Of a stretch of 64,000 nucleotides of DNA, positions 43,436-52,174 are shown piece after piece. A program made the translations under genes and the position numbers. Below the pieces are notes generated by a model. The model was given only the letters and a program-made list of their open reading frames with translations. It searched no databases and was not told where the DNA came from. The stretch is taken from contig JAEDHK010000002.1 in the NCBI GenBank assembly GCA_016297005.1, positions 199,237 through 263,236 of the forward strand, read 5' to 3'. The stretch's first letter is position 1, and every line of letters begins with the position of its first letter. Source of the DNA: Clostridia bacterium (GTDB taxonomy: Bacteria > Bacillota > Clostridia > Christensenellales > DTU072).

Positions 43436-43657
43436 ATGAAAAAAGTATTCAGAATGGAAGATCTGGACTGCGCTAACTGCGCCCGCAAGATGGAAGACGG
43501 CGTGAAGAAGCTCGACGGCGTAAAAGACGCCAAAGTCAACTTCATTATGCAGAAATTCACTCTTGAAGCCGACGACGACAAGTTCGACGCCGTTTTGCAG
43601 GAGGCCGTAAAATTCTGCAAAAAAATCGAACCGGACTGCCGGATCATTGTTAAATAA
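43436..43657 (+). CDS. Heavy-metal-associated (HMA) domain protein
   Basis: A 73-residue single HMA domain. The metal-binding CxxC is CANC near residues 13-16 (MEDLDCANCARK). It starts 2 nt after the arsR stop. It probably carries or delivers metal to the adjacent ATPase, which lacks its own N-terminal HMA domain; the two may be a split version of one longer protein. Confidence 0.88.
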   Translation: MKKVFRMEDLDCANCARKMEDGVKKLDGVKDAKVNFIMQKFTLEADDDKFDAVLQEAVKFCKKIEPDCRIIVK

Positions 43658-43668
43658 GAAGGCGAAAA

Positions 43669-45573
43669 ATGACAAAAAGACAGAAAAAAAATCTCATCCG
43701 GTGTATTGCCGCCGGGACGGTATTGGTCGCGGTCTATCTTGTCGCGCATTTTCTCGATCTGCCTTGGTGGGCGGAACTGACGCTGTTCCTCGTCCCTTAT
43801 GCCATCGCCGGGTACGACGTCGTTGTTTCCGCAGTCAGGAATATCTTTCACGGACAGATTCTCGACGAGAAGTTTTTGATGACGATCGCGTCTTTGGGCG
43901 CTTTTGCCGTCGGAGAAAATGCAGAAGCGGCCATCGTTATGCTCTTTTACCAGGTCGGTGAATTGTTTCAGAGCATCGCCGTCGGTAAAAGTCGCAAGTC
44001 CATCCGCGATCTGATGGATATTCGTCCCGAAACGGCGACTGTGGTTTTTGACGGGCAAGAAAAAACGGTGGATCCGGACGAAGTGAACGTCGGCGACCGA
44101 ATCATCGTACGTCCGGGCGAGCGCATTCCGCTGGACGGAGTCGTGCTCAGCGGCGGCGCAACCATCAGTACGGCGGCACTGACGGGAGAAAGCCTGCCCG
44201 TTTATAAAAAAGAAGGCGACGCGGTCGTCAGCGGTTGTATCGACCTTGACGGAGTCGTCGTGATAGAGGTTACGGCCGACGCGGAAAGCAGTACGGTTAC
44301 CAAAGTGTTGGAACTGGTAGAAAACGCTTCGGAAAAGAAAGCGAGAAGCGAGAACTTCATTACCAAATTTGCAAAAGTATACACGCCGGCCGTCGTGGCG
44401 TCCGCCCTGCTTCTCGCCGTGATTCCTCCCCTCTTTTTGGGAATAAACAGCGGATCCGTCTGGGCAGAATGGATCGAACGGGCGCTTACCTTTTTGGTCG
44501 TTTCCTGTCCTTGCGCCCTCGTTATTTCCGTTCCTCTGTCCTTTTTCGGCGGTATCGGATGCGCGTCGAAACGCGGCGTTTTATTGAAAGGCGCGAGCGA
44601 TCTCGAAACGCTTTCAAAAATACGCACTTTCGTATTCGATAAGACGGGCACGTTGACCGAAGGCACCTTTCACGTAACGGCCGTTCACCCGCATAAAATG
44701 AGCGAAGAAGAGTTGTTGGACGTGGCCGCGCTTGCCGAAAGCTACTCTTCCCATCCCATTGCCGAATCCATTGTTCTCGCGCACGGCGGGCACCTGGATA
44801 AAAAACGCGTCGGCAACGTAACGGAGCGCGCCGGATACGGCGTAGAAGCCGTCGTCGACGGAGAAAAAGTATACGTCGGCAACAGTAAGTTTATGAAAGA
44901 GGTTGGCGCCGAATGCCACGAGTGCGACGATTGCGGACCCTGTCATCATCACGCCGGAACGGTCGTTCATTTAGCGCACGAAAACAAGTGCCTCGGGCAT
45001 ATTACGGTATCCGATATCATCAAAAAAGAAACCCCAACCGTGATCTCCGAACTTAAAACGCTGGGCATAACGAAGACGGTTATGCTGACGGGCGACCATG
45101 AAGAGGCGGCAAAAGAAATCGCAGCCGAAAGCGGAGTGGACGAGTACGTCGCGGAACTTTTGCCCGCGCAAAAAGTAGAAGCTACCGAAAAATTATTCTC
45201 CCCCAACAAAAAGCTCGCTTTCGTGGGCGACGGAATCAACGACGCGCCCGTTCTGATGCGCGCCGACGTGGGGATCGCTATGGGTGGAATCGGCAGCGAC
45301 GCCGCAATAGAGGCTGCCGACGTGGTGTTGATGGACGACGATCTGTCCAAATTGCCCCTGTCGATACGTATCTCTCGCAGAACCATGCGGATCGTGCGCG
45401 AAAACATCGTATTCGCCATCGGCGTCAAGTTGGCGGTGCTGATCCTCGCCGCATTCGGACTTGCTTCGATGTGGCTGGCGGTATTCGCCGACGTAGGCGT
45501 TTGCGTTTTGGCCGTGCTCAACGCAATGCGCGCTTTGCGTCTTCCGAAAAAGTTTTTACCGAAGAAAGCGTAA
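43669..45573 (+). CDS. Heavy-metal P1B-type ATPase (Zn/Cd/Pb exporter, CadA/ZntA-like)
   Basis: Exports metal using ATP; 634 residues. Two N-terminal helices precede the actuator with TGESLP near residue 170, the membrane CPC motif (SCPCAL), the phosphorylation motif DKTGTLTEG near 325, SSHPIAES (HP loop) and GDGINDAP near 520. A Cys/His-rich insertion in the ATP domain (ECHECDDCGPCHHH) may bind metal. No N-terminal HMA domain exists in this protein; the separate upstream gene supplies it. CPC and the ArsR context favour Zn, Cd or Pb over copper. Confidence 0.94.
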   Translation: MTKRQKKNLIRCIAAGTVLVAVYLVAHFLDLPWWAELTLFLVPYAIAGYDVVVSAVRNIFHGQILDEKFLMTIASLGAFAVGENAEAAIVMLFYQVGELFQSIAVGKSRKSIRDLMDIRPETATVVFDGQEKTVDPDEVNVGDRIIVRPGERIPLDGVVLSGGATISTAALTGESLPVYKKEGDAVVSGCIDLDGVVVIEVTADAESSTVTKVLELVENASEKKARSENFITKFAKVYTPAVVASALLLAVIPPLFLGINSGSVWAEWIERALTFLVVSCPCALVISVPLSFFGGIGCASKRGVLLKGASDLETLSKIRTFVFDKTGTLTEGTFHVTAVHPHKMSEEELLDVAALAESYSSHPIAESIVLAHGGHLDKKRVGNVTERAGYGVEAVVDGEKVYVGNSKFMKEVGAECHECDDCGPCHHHAGTVVHLAHENKCLGHITVSDIIKKETPTVISELKTLGITKTVMLTGDHEEAAKEIAAESGVDEYVAELLPAQKVEATEKLFSPNKKLAFVGDGINDAPVLMRADVGIAMGGIGSDAAIEAADVVLMDDDLSKLPLSIRISRRTMRIVRENIVFAIGVKLAVLILAAFGLASMWLAVFADVGVCVLAVLNAMRALRLPKKFLPKKA

Positions 45574-45622
45574 ACAAAACGTCGCGTTTATTCTTCTGTT
45601 TTCGCCGAAGTCTTCTCATTGT

Positions 45623-45651
45623 TTGACAAAAAAAGACTTCTCGGCTATAAT
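45623..45651 (+). promoter_or_regulatory. Promoter of feoA-feoB
   Basis: TTGACA (45623-45628) and TATAAT (45646-45651) with 17-nt spacing, an excellent consensus match. Confidence 0.9.
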
Positions 45652-45668
45652 GGAGCCGAAATCGCACA

Positions 45669-45688
45669 TATACTTATTCATAAGTATA
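45669..45688 (+). promoter_or_regulatory. 20-bp palindrome in the feo leader
   Basis: TATACTTATTCATAAGTATA has two 9-bp arms around a 2-nt centre. It lies about 10 nt after the likely transcription start and just before the ribosome site. It may be an operator for an iron-dependent repressor, but it does not clearly match the Fur or DtxR consensus. Confidence 0.6.
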
Positions 45689-45697
45689 GGAGAAAAT

Positions 45698-45925
45698 TTG
45701 AATACATCTTTGGGAAAAATGAAAGCGGGACAGGAAGGCGTGGTAACCAAAGTGAACGGAACCGGAAATCTCCGCTATCGCTTGTTGGATATGGGGCTGA
45801 TCCCGAAAACGCGGATCAAGGTAATTCGTTTTGCCCCCATGGGCGACCCGATGGAAATATCCTTACGCGGGTACGAATTGACTCTCCGTAAATCGGACGC
45901 CGATATGATCGAGGTCGAAATATGA
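45698..45925 (+). CDS. feoA: Ferrous iron transport protein FeoA
   Basis: A 75-residue SH3-like protein that supports the FeoB iron channel. It has KAGQEGVVTKVNGTG and LLDMGLIPKTRIKV, typical of FeoA. A TTG start at 45698 was chosen because AGGAG lies 5 nt before it; the first ATG would be at 45719 and lacks a site. The palindrome lies just upstream. It overlaps feoB as ATGA. Confidence 0.9.
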   Translation: MNTSLGKMKAGQEGVVTKVNGTGNLRYRLLDMGLIPKTRIKVIRFAPMGDPMEISLRGYELTLRKSDADMIEVEI

Positions 45926-47910
45926 TTTTTGCGTTGATCGGAAATCAGAATTGCGGTAAGACCACCCTCTTCAATCAACTGACCGGCGCCAACCAACGCG
46001 TCGGCAATTTTCCCGGCGTTACCGTCGACGGAAAATCGGGCGTCATAAAGGACGCCAAAGATTGCACCGTAGTCGATCTCCCCGGCATATATTCTCTTCG
46101 TCCGTACTCGGGCGAAGAAGTCGTAACGAGGGATTTTTTATTGAACGGCAAGCCGGACGCCGTCATCAACATCGTAGACGCCACCAACATCGAACGAAAT
46201 CTGTACCTTACATTGCAGATATTGGAGTTTCGCATTCCGACCGTCGTCGCCCTCAACATGATGGACGAAGTGATCGCAGGCGGCGGCAGTATCGATACCA
46301 ATCTGTTATCCGAACGCCTGGGCGTACCCGTTCTTCCCATTTCCGCCGTTAAAAACGAGGGCGTCTCCGACCTTGTGCGCGTCTTGAAAGAAACGGCAAA
46401 AAAGAAAATTCTGCCCTCCGTATACGACTTTTGCGGGCCAGGGCCCATTCATCGTTGCATTCATTCGGTGGCGCATATCGTAGAAGATCACGCCGAAGCC
46501 GCCGGAATTAATTCTCGCTTTGCCGCAGTCAAGGTCATCGAAGAAGACGAGGACGTCGTCAGGCTTCTTGAACTGGACAAAAACGAACTGGAAACGGTCG
46601 AGCACAGCGTTGTCGAAATGGAGCGCGAGCACGGTATGGATCGTCATGCGGCCGTTGCGGATATGCGATACGCCTTTATCGAAAGAACGTGCGCCGGGGT
46701 CGTCGTCAAACCGCGCGAGAGTAAAGAATACGTCCGTAGCCGAAAAATGGACAAAGTCCTTACTAACCGCTATGCGGCCATACCCATCTTTTTCGGTGTG
46801 ATGGCGCTCATTTTTTACCTTACTTTTGACGTGATAGGTTATTATCTCAGCGAATTGATTGCTCTCGGCATCGATAAACTGTGCCTTTTGACGCAAGCCG
46901 GACTGGAAAAACTGCAAACCAATCCCGTTATGATCAGCCTGATCGCCGATGGTATTTTTAAGGGAGTGGGGAGCGTGCTTTCCTTTATCCCATACGTCGT
47001 CGTACTGTTCTTTTTCTTCTCTCTTCTCGAAGACACGGGATATATGGCGCGTATTGCATTCGTGATGGATAAGCCCCTTCGTAAAATCGGTTTGTCGGGA
47101 AGAAGCATCGTACCCATGCTGATCGGTTTCGGCTGTTCCGTACCCGCCGTTATGAGCGCGCGGACCATGACCGGAAAACGCGATCGCATTATGACGACCA
47201 TGCTCATTCCTTTTATGTCCTGCTCGGCAAAGATCCCGATATACGCCCTCTTTACCGCCGCCTTCTTCCCCCAATACAGAGCGCTCGTTATGATGGCGTT
47301 GTACGTAGGCGGTATCGTCGTAGGCGTCCTGCTTGCGCTTCTTCTGAAAGTTACCGCTTTCCGCGGAAAACCCAATCCGTTCATGATGGAGTTACCAAAC
47401 TATCGTTTTCCGTCGCCGAAATCGACGCTTTTGTTGATGTGGGAAAAAGCCAAAGACTTCATCGTCAAGGCTTTTACCATCATCTTCTTCGCCAGCCTGA
47501 TCATCTGGTTCTTACAGACTTTCGATATCCGTTTCAATCCGGTCTCCGGAGAATCGGAAAAAAGCATGCTCGCCGCCATCGGCGGCTTTATCGCCCCCGT
47601 TTTCAGCCTCTGCGGCTTTGACAGCTGGCAGGCATCCACGGCGCTGATCGCCGGTTTTACCGCAAAAGAAGCCGTCGTCAGCACGCTCGGAGTGCTGACG
47701 GGTGATCCGTCGTCCATCTTTACCGCGGGATCCGCCATATCCTTTATGGTCTTCACCCTGCTGTATACTCCCTGCGTGGCGGCCGTTACCACTATACGGA
47801 AAGAGACGAAGAGTGTTCCGTTTACTTTGCTGATCATACTGCTCCAATGCTTGCTCGCGTGGATCTTTTCCACCGTCGTTTATCAGATTATCGTCGCTTG
47901 CGGAGGTTAA
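45922..47910 (+). CDS. feoB: Ferrous iron transporter FeoB
   Basis: Fe2+ import across the membrane; 662 residues. The N-terminal G domain has GNQNCGKTT (G1) near residue 7, DLPG (G3) near 54 and NMMDE (G4) near 112. A helical domain follows. The membrane part (about residues 280-660) has the conserved GFGCSVPAVMSARTM near 405 and SCSAKIPIYALF near 433, both with conserved Cys. ATGA overlap couples it to feoA. Confidence 0.96.
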   Translation: MIFALIGNQNCGKTTLFNQLTGANQRVGNFPGVTVDGKSGVIKDAKDCTVVDLPGIYSLRPYSGEEVVTRDFLLNGKPDAVINIVDATNIERNLYLTLQILEFRIPTVVALNMMDEVIAGGGSIDTNLLSERLGVPVLPISAVKNEGVSDLVRVLKETAKKKILPSVYDFCGPGPIHRCIHSVAHIVEDHAEAAGINSRFAAVKVIEEDEDVVRLLELDKNELETVEHSVVEMEREHGMDRHAAVADMRYAFIERTCAGVVVKPRESKEYVRSRKMDKVLTNRYAAIPIFFGVMALIFYLTFDVIGYYLSELIALGIDKLCLLTQAGLEKLQTNPVMISLIADGIFKGVGSVLSFIPYVVVLFFFFSLLEDTGYMARIAFVMDKPLRKIGLSGRSIVPMLIGFGCSVPAVMSARTMTGKRDRIMTTMLIPFMSCSAKIPIYALFTAAFFPQYRALVMMALYVGGIVVGVLLALLLKVTAFRGKPNPFMMELPNYRFPSPKSTLLLMWEKAKDFIVKAFTIIFFASLIIWFLQTFDIRFNPVSGESEKSMLAAIGGFIAPVFSLCGFDSWQASTALIAGFTAKEAVVSTLGVLTGDPSSIFTAGSAISFMVFTLLYTPCVAAVTTIRKETKSVPFTLLIILLQCLLAWIFSTVVYQIIVACGG

Positions 47911-47914
47911 CGCT

Positions 47915-48127
47915 ATGAAAGCGGGGGAGATCATCGCCATCGTCATCGTCGCATTTTTCGTCATCCTTGCCGTCGCGCTGATGATCCGCAATCGCAAAAA
48001 GGGCAAAAAGTGTTGCGGCTGTTCCGGCGACTGCTCGGGTTGCGGCTGCAAAGACGATATCGTTTGCAACCGATGCGAGCGAAAAAAAGTCCCCGGCGCA
48101 ACAGAAGAAAGACCGCATAAAGATTAA
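47915..48127 (+). CDS. FeoB-associated Cys-rich membrane protein
   Basis: A 70-residue protein with one membrane helix (residues 4-26), then a cluster of Cys residues (CCGC, CSGCGC, CNRC). It starts 5 nt after feoB, where this small family usually sits. The role is unknown; it may help iron entry or insertion. Confidence 0.85.
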   Translation: MKAGEIIAIVIVAFFVILAVALMIRNRKKGKKCCGCSGDCSGCGCKDDIVCNRCERKKVPGATEERPHKD

Positions 48128-48139
48128 AAATCTTCTATG

Positions 48140-48169
48140 TTGCGGTTTTTCAGTAAAATGTGTTATACT
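48140..48169 (+). promoter_or_regulatory. Promoter of the lemA operon
   Basis: TTGCGG (48140-48145) and TATACT (48164-48169) with 18-nt spacing. Confidence 0.6.
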
Positions 48170-48254
48170 GAATAACGGTGCTCGACTAACGTCGCAACTT
48201 CGTCGTCGCCGCGCCTGATACAAAACTCTACCTCACTGAAAGGAGAAATAAATA

Positions 48255-48770
48255 ATGTGCATTTTTACCATCGTAACGTACAATAAGCTCGTTAAACTTC
48301 GTAGCCGGGTCGACAATGCCTGGGCGCAGATCGACGTGCAACTCAAAAAGAGATTCGATCTCGTCCCCAATCTTGTCGAAACGGTCAAAGGTTATGCCGG
48401 GCATGAAAAAGACGTCCTGACCAAGGTCACGCAAGCCCGCGCTTCGGTCGGTTCCGCCAAAACACAGGAAGAAGCCATTCAGGCCAACAAAGAGTTGTCC
48501 GGCGCACTCGCTCGCTTGCTTGTCGTCGCGGAAAGATATCCCGAACTGAAAGCCGATTCTCACTTCCTGAGCTTGCAAAATTCCCTTGCCGAATTGGAAA
48601 ACAAAATCGCATACGCACGGCAATTTTATAACGATACCGTTATGAATTACAACCAGAAGAGAGAACTCTTCCCCGGTAACATTATCGCCAATATTTTCAA
48701 GTTCAAAGAAAGACCTTATTTCAGGATTGACGAAGCCGAGAAAGCTGCGCCCACCGTTTCTTTCTCATGA
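48255..48770 (+). CDS. LemA-family protein without the usual membrane anchor
   Basis: A 171-residue helical protein. The family motif YNKLVKLRSRVDNAWAQIDVQL begins at residue 9. Most LemA proteins have a 20-residue N-terminal membrane helix; here only MCIFTIVT precedes the motif, behind a good AAGGAG site. The stop overlaps the DUF2207 start as ATGA, a common pairing. Its function in the envelope is not well known. Confidence 0.88.
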   Translation: MCIFTIVTYNKLVKLRSRVDNAWAQIDVQLKKRFDLVPNLVETVKGYAGHEKDVLTKVTQARASVGSAKTQEEAIQANKELSGALARLLVVAERYPELKADSHFLSLQNSLAELENKIAYARQFYNDTVMNYNQKRELFPGNIIANIFKFKERPYFRIDEAEKAAPTVSFS

Positions 48771-50725
48771 AAAAAATAATCGTTTGCGTTTTGCTGGTCG
48801 CCGTTCTGGCGGCCGGTCTTTTTACGTTATCGTCTTGTACGCAAAAAGGCGATCTGTGGATCAACTCCGCAGAGATTTCGGCCGTTCTGGATAAAAACGG
48901 GACTTTGACCGTAACCGAAACCTGGCACGTAAAAACCTCGTCCGAAGAGGGCTACCGTAACTTATACCGAAAAATAAACCCTTTCGACGAGAAGTTCGGG
49001 ACCTCGTGCGATTTCGTCTTTCTGGGCGCGGAAAATCCGGATGACAATCTATCTTATCCGATTGAGTCGGACGTGGAAAACATGGACGGCGATTATGAAT
49101 ATAACGTATCTCATTACAAAAACAAGTCCTACGTTATTCAGGACGGCACCGAATATGAGATCGGCGTTATCATTCCTCGTCTCGAAAGCGGAGACGCAAC
49201 GACCGTTACCTTTTCTTACCTTTTTGAAGACTTCGCCGGATCGTACGCCGACGTTGCGGAACTGGATTGGAAGCCCTTTTCTTCTTCTTTTTCCATGTAT
49301 ATTAAAAATCTGACCATGACGATCGCCATGCCCGATTCTGTGGACTATTCCGATTGGGAGAACACTTTCGCATGGCTCCATTGCACGGCGGCAAGCGAGC
49401 TGACGCTGCATAAAAACGTCATTACCGTTACGGCGGAAAAGATACCGGCAGGCACCGACGTCGGCGTTCATTCTCTCGTTCCCACCTCCTCTTTTACCAA
49501 CCTGAAAAAAACCTCTTCCGCAAATAAAAAGAGCGCGCTCATCGCACAGGAAGACGCCTGGCAGATCGAATATGAAAAACAACAACGTCTCCTTGCCATC
49601 CTCGGCCTCGTTGATATTGTAGCAAGCCTTCTCTTGGTCCTCTTTTCCGTTATTTTGGTCGTGCTCTCTCATTATTTCGGACCGTATAGGAACAAAAACA
49701 AAGAGTATCTTCGCGAGATCCCGAGTTCCTGGACTGCGGCGGGAATGGGAGAATTCTTTTATCACTATAAAGGCGGCGCGGCGCGTCACACCGGAGCTTT
49801 ATTGTCCGCCACCATGCTCGATCTTGCCCGACGAGATTATCTCGATATCCTGCCCGATAAAAAACAGAGCTATCTGATCGGCGTTCGCGCCGTTCCTCAG
49901 GCTCAAAAAGACGACCTGAGAAATTTCGAGTACGAATTAATGGTCCTTTTATCCAAGGTACAGGATTCTTGCGGCGGAGCTTTCTCCATGAAGCAATTCG
50001 AGAACTACGCGAAAAAGAATATCACTTTCGTCAACAGACAGACGCAGGCATTTCTGAAAAAAGCAAGCGCAGGCTTTAACCGCGCAAAATATGTTTCCTC
50101 TTTCTGTCGTTGGCACGTAGCGGGGATCTTCTTCGGGCTGTTCTGCTTTCTTGCCGCATTCCTTTCGGTCGCCGTTTTCAGTCAGTACTTCGCTTTCCTT
50201 TTTTTCGGCGGCGCCGTCGCGGGTCTGCTTTCCGTCTTCGGTTCGTTTAAAATCCCCAAATTAACGCCCGAGGGAGAAAAGATACACGCGCAAACCATTG
50301 CGCTTCGCGATTATATGCTGGACTTTTCCAACTTAAAAGAGTACGACGTTCCGCAACTTGTTTTGTGGGAAGAATACCTCGTTTATGCCACAATGATGGG
50401 CATCAGCGAAAAGGTAGTCAAAAAGTTAAAGCTTGTCTATAAAGAATTGCAGGATCCGCACTTTACCGATTGGGATTATAGTCGGGGATACTTCTTTACT
50501 TATATGTATCTTGCTTCTCGTCCTCACGTCGGAGCGCCCGCGTTCGACCTGGGCAAATCTATGCAAACGTCCCTCCGCAACGCGAACGCTTTTTCTCACG
50601 CGCAACGATTGATGAGTAACGGCGGTAACGGCGGCGGCAACGGCGGCGGATTCGGAGGTCATGGCGGCGGCGGATTCTTCGGCGGCGGCGGGTTCGGAGG
50701 CGGCGGTGGCGGCGGACGCCATTGA
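48767..50725 (+). CDS. DUF2207 membrane protein with a glycine-rich tail
   Basis: A 652-residue envelope protein. The N-terminus has a lipobox-like LSSC (residues 26-29). The DUF2207 beta domain, with LTVTETWHVKTSSEEGYRNLYRK near 45, faces outside. Hydrophobic helices lie near 280-305 and 450-490. The cytosolic part follows, and residues 620-652 are a glycine-rich tail with almost only Gly, Asn and Phe. Function unknown; genomes often pair it with LemA, as here. Confidence 0.85.
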   Translation: MKKIIVCVLLVAVLAAGLFTLSSCTQKGDLWINSAEISAVLDKNGTLTVTETWHVKTSSEEGYRNLYRKINPFDEKFGTSCDFVFLGAENPDDNLSYPIESDVENMDGDYEYNVSHYKNKSYVIQDGTEYEIGVIIPRLESGDATTVTFSYLFEDFAGSYADVAELDWKPFSSSFSMYIKNLTMTIAMPDSVDYSDWENTFAWLHCTAASELTLHKNVITVTAEKIPAGTDVGVHSLVPTSSFTNLKKTSSANKKSALIAQEDAWQIEYEKQQRLLAILGLVDIVASLLLVLFSVILVVLSHYFGPYRNKNKEYLREIPSSWTAAGMGEFFYHYKGGAARHTGALLSATMLDLARRDYLDILPDKKQSYLIGVRAVPQAQKDDLRNFEYELMVLLSKVQDSCGGAFSMKQFENYAKKNITFVNRQTQAFLKKASAGFNRAKYVSSFCRWHVAGIFFGLFCFLAAFLSVAVFSQYFAFLFFGGAVAGLLSVFGSFKIPKLTPEGEKIHAQTIALRDYMLDFSNLKEYDVPQLVLWEEYLVYATMMGISEKVVKKLKLVYKELQDPHFTDWDYSRGYFFTYMYLASRPHVGAPAFDLGKSMQTSLRNANAFSHAQRLMSNGGNGGGNGGGFGGHGGGGFFGGGGFGGGGGGGRH

Positions 50726-50741
50726 TCGTGCCGTAAGATAA

Positions 50742-51245
50742 ATGAAGGAGGACGCTTTTTCGGTGATCATGCACGAACTCCCGCCCGTATACGACGAGCG
50801 GTCGAAAATCCTCATTTTAGGTTCTTTCCCTTCGCCGAAATCACGCGAGACGGGATTTTATTACGGTCATCCGCAAAACCGCTTCTGGAAAGTCCTCTCT
50901 GCCGTTTTCAACGAGAAGACGCCGGAAGCCATCGACGAAAAAAAGGCCTTTCTGCACGCGCACTCCATCGCGCTTTGGGACGTGATCGCTTCTTGCGATA
51001 TCAAAGGCGCGGGAGACGGTACCATAAAAAACGCCTTGCCGAACGACTTTTCCGTCATCTTTTCGGCAGCGAACATAACCGCGGTCTTTACCACCGGACA
51101 AAAGGCCGCCGGACTGTATAAAAAATTTACCGGAAACGACAGTATCGTTCTGCCGTCGCCCTCTCCGGCAAATTGCGCACTGTCCATAGACGACCTTGTG
51201 CGAAAATATGAAATAATAAAACGAGTTTTAACGGAGGAAAAATGA
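50742..51245 (+). CDS. DNA-deoxyinosine glycosylase (UDG superfamily)
   Basis: Removes hypoxanthine or uracil-type damaged bases from DNA. The 167-residue protein has the first active-site motif ILGSFPSPKS near residues 23-32 and HPQNRFW near 43-49, with the final motif LPSPSPANC near 136-144. This matches the UDG family 6 / HDG group. A GTG or ATG near residue 8-10 is also a possible start because AAGGAGG lies within the first codons. It overlaps the Nudix gene as ATGA, so base-excision and nucleotide-pool cleaning are co-expressed. Confidence 0.85.
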   Translation: MKEDAFSVIMHELPPVYDERSKILILGSFPSPKSRETGFYYGHPQNRFWKVLSAVFNEKTPEAIDEKKAFLHAHSIALWDVIASCDIKGAGDGTIKNALPNDFSVIFSAANITAVFTTGQKAAGLYKKFTGNDSIVLPSPSPANCALSIDDLVRKYEIIKRVLTEEK

Positions 51246-52174
51246 AAGAGATACGTGACGTAGCCGGCGCAATTTTTATTAAGGACGGCAAAATTTTTGC
51301 GGCAAAGCGCGGAAACAGCAAGTTCCCGTACGTCGCACACAAATACGAATTCGTCGGCGGAAAGCGCGAAGACGGCGAAACGTGCGAAGACGCTCTTATT
51401 CGGGAATGTCGCGAAGAAATGAACGTCGATATCGCCGTCGTCAGACCTTTTATGACGTTGAGACACGACTATCCGGATTTTTCCATTTATCTGCATACCT
51501 TCCTGGCCGAAATGCTTGGCGAACCGGAAAGAAAGGAACACGAGTCTTTTTCCTGGATCGATATTTCCGGCTTGAAAGAAGAAGAATGGGCCCCCGCGGA
51601 CGCGTCGGTCATACGTAAAATACGCTTTAATTACGGCGATCTGACGGAAAAAAAAGTTTCCGGAGAAGATATCTTTAACGGACGCGTCGTGAACGTCAAA
51701 CGCGACGTCGTTCTTCTCCCCAACGGAAAGACCTCTTATCGGGAGTTGATCCGACATAAAGGTGCGGCCGGCGTATTGGTTGTGGACGAACGCGAAAACG
51801 TTTATCTTTGCAAACAATACCGTTATCCGATCGGGCGGACGACCTTGGAGATCCCGGCAGGGAAGCGCGACAGCTTAGAAGAAAACTATGAAGACACGGC
51901 TATACGGGAATTGCGCGAAGAACTGGGCGTTATCGACGCGGAGCTGTCTCCGCTCGGAAAGATGCTCCCCGCCGTCGGGTACAGCGACGAAACGATCGCG
52001 CTGTATCTTGCCGAACGTCCCACTTTCGGACAACAGGAATTAGACGAAGACGAGTTTCTGAACGTGGTGGTTCTGCCTTTCAAAGAAGCTCTGAAAATGT
52101 GTATGGACGGAGTTATCGAAGACTCTAAAACGCTGGTTGCATTACTTAAATACAAGGCGATAAAGAACATATGA
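51242..52174 (+). CDS. Tandem Nudix hydrolase (MutT-like plus ADP-ribose pyrophosphatase-like)
   Basis: A 310-residue fusion of two Nudix domains. The first (about residues 1-130) resembles MutT 8-oxo-dGTP hydrolases, with box GGKREDGETCEDALIRECRE near 39-58; the final Gly is Asn (EEMNV). The second (about residues 135-308) resembles ADP-ribose pyrophosphatases, with PAGKRDSLEE...RELREELG near 206-230, one residue longer than the canonical spacing. It overlaps both neighbours as ATGA. Probable role: removing oxidised nucleotides and ADP-ribose or NDP-sugars. Confidence 0.9.
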   Translation: MKEIRDVAGAIFIKDGKIFAAKRGNSKFPYVAHKYEFVGGKREDGETCEDALIRECREEMNVDIAVVRPFMTLRHDYPDFSIYLHTFLAEMLGEPERKEHESFSWIDISGLKEEEWAPADASVIRKIRFNYGDLTEKKVSGEDIFNGRVVNVKRDVVLLPNGKTSYRELIRHKGAAGVLVVDERENVYLCKQYRYPIGRTTLEIPAGKRDSLEENYEDTAIRELREELGVIDAELSPLGKMLPAVGYSDETIALYLAERPTFGQQELDEDEFLNVVVLPFKEALKMCMDGVIEDSKTLVALLKYKAIKNI

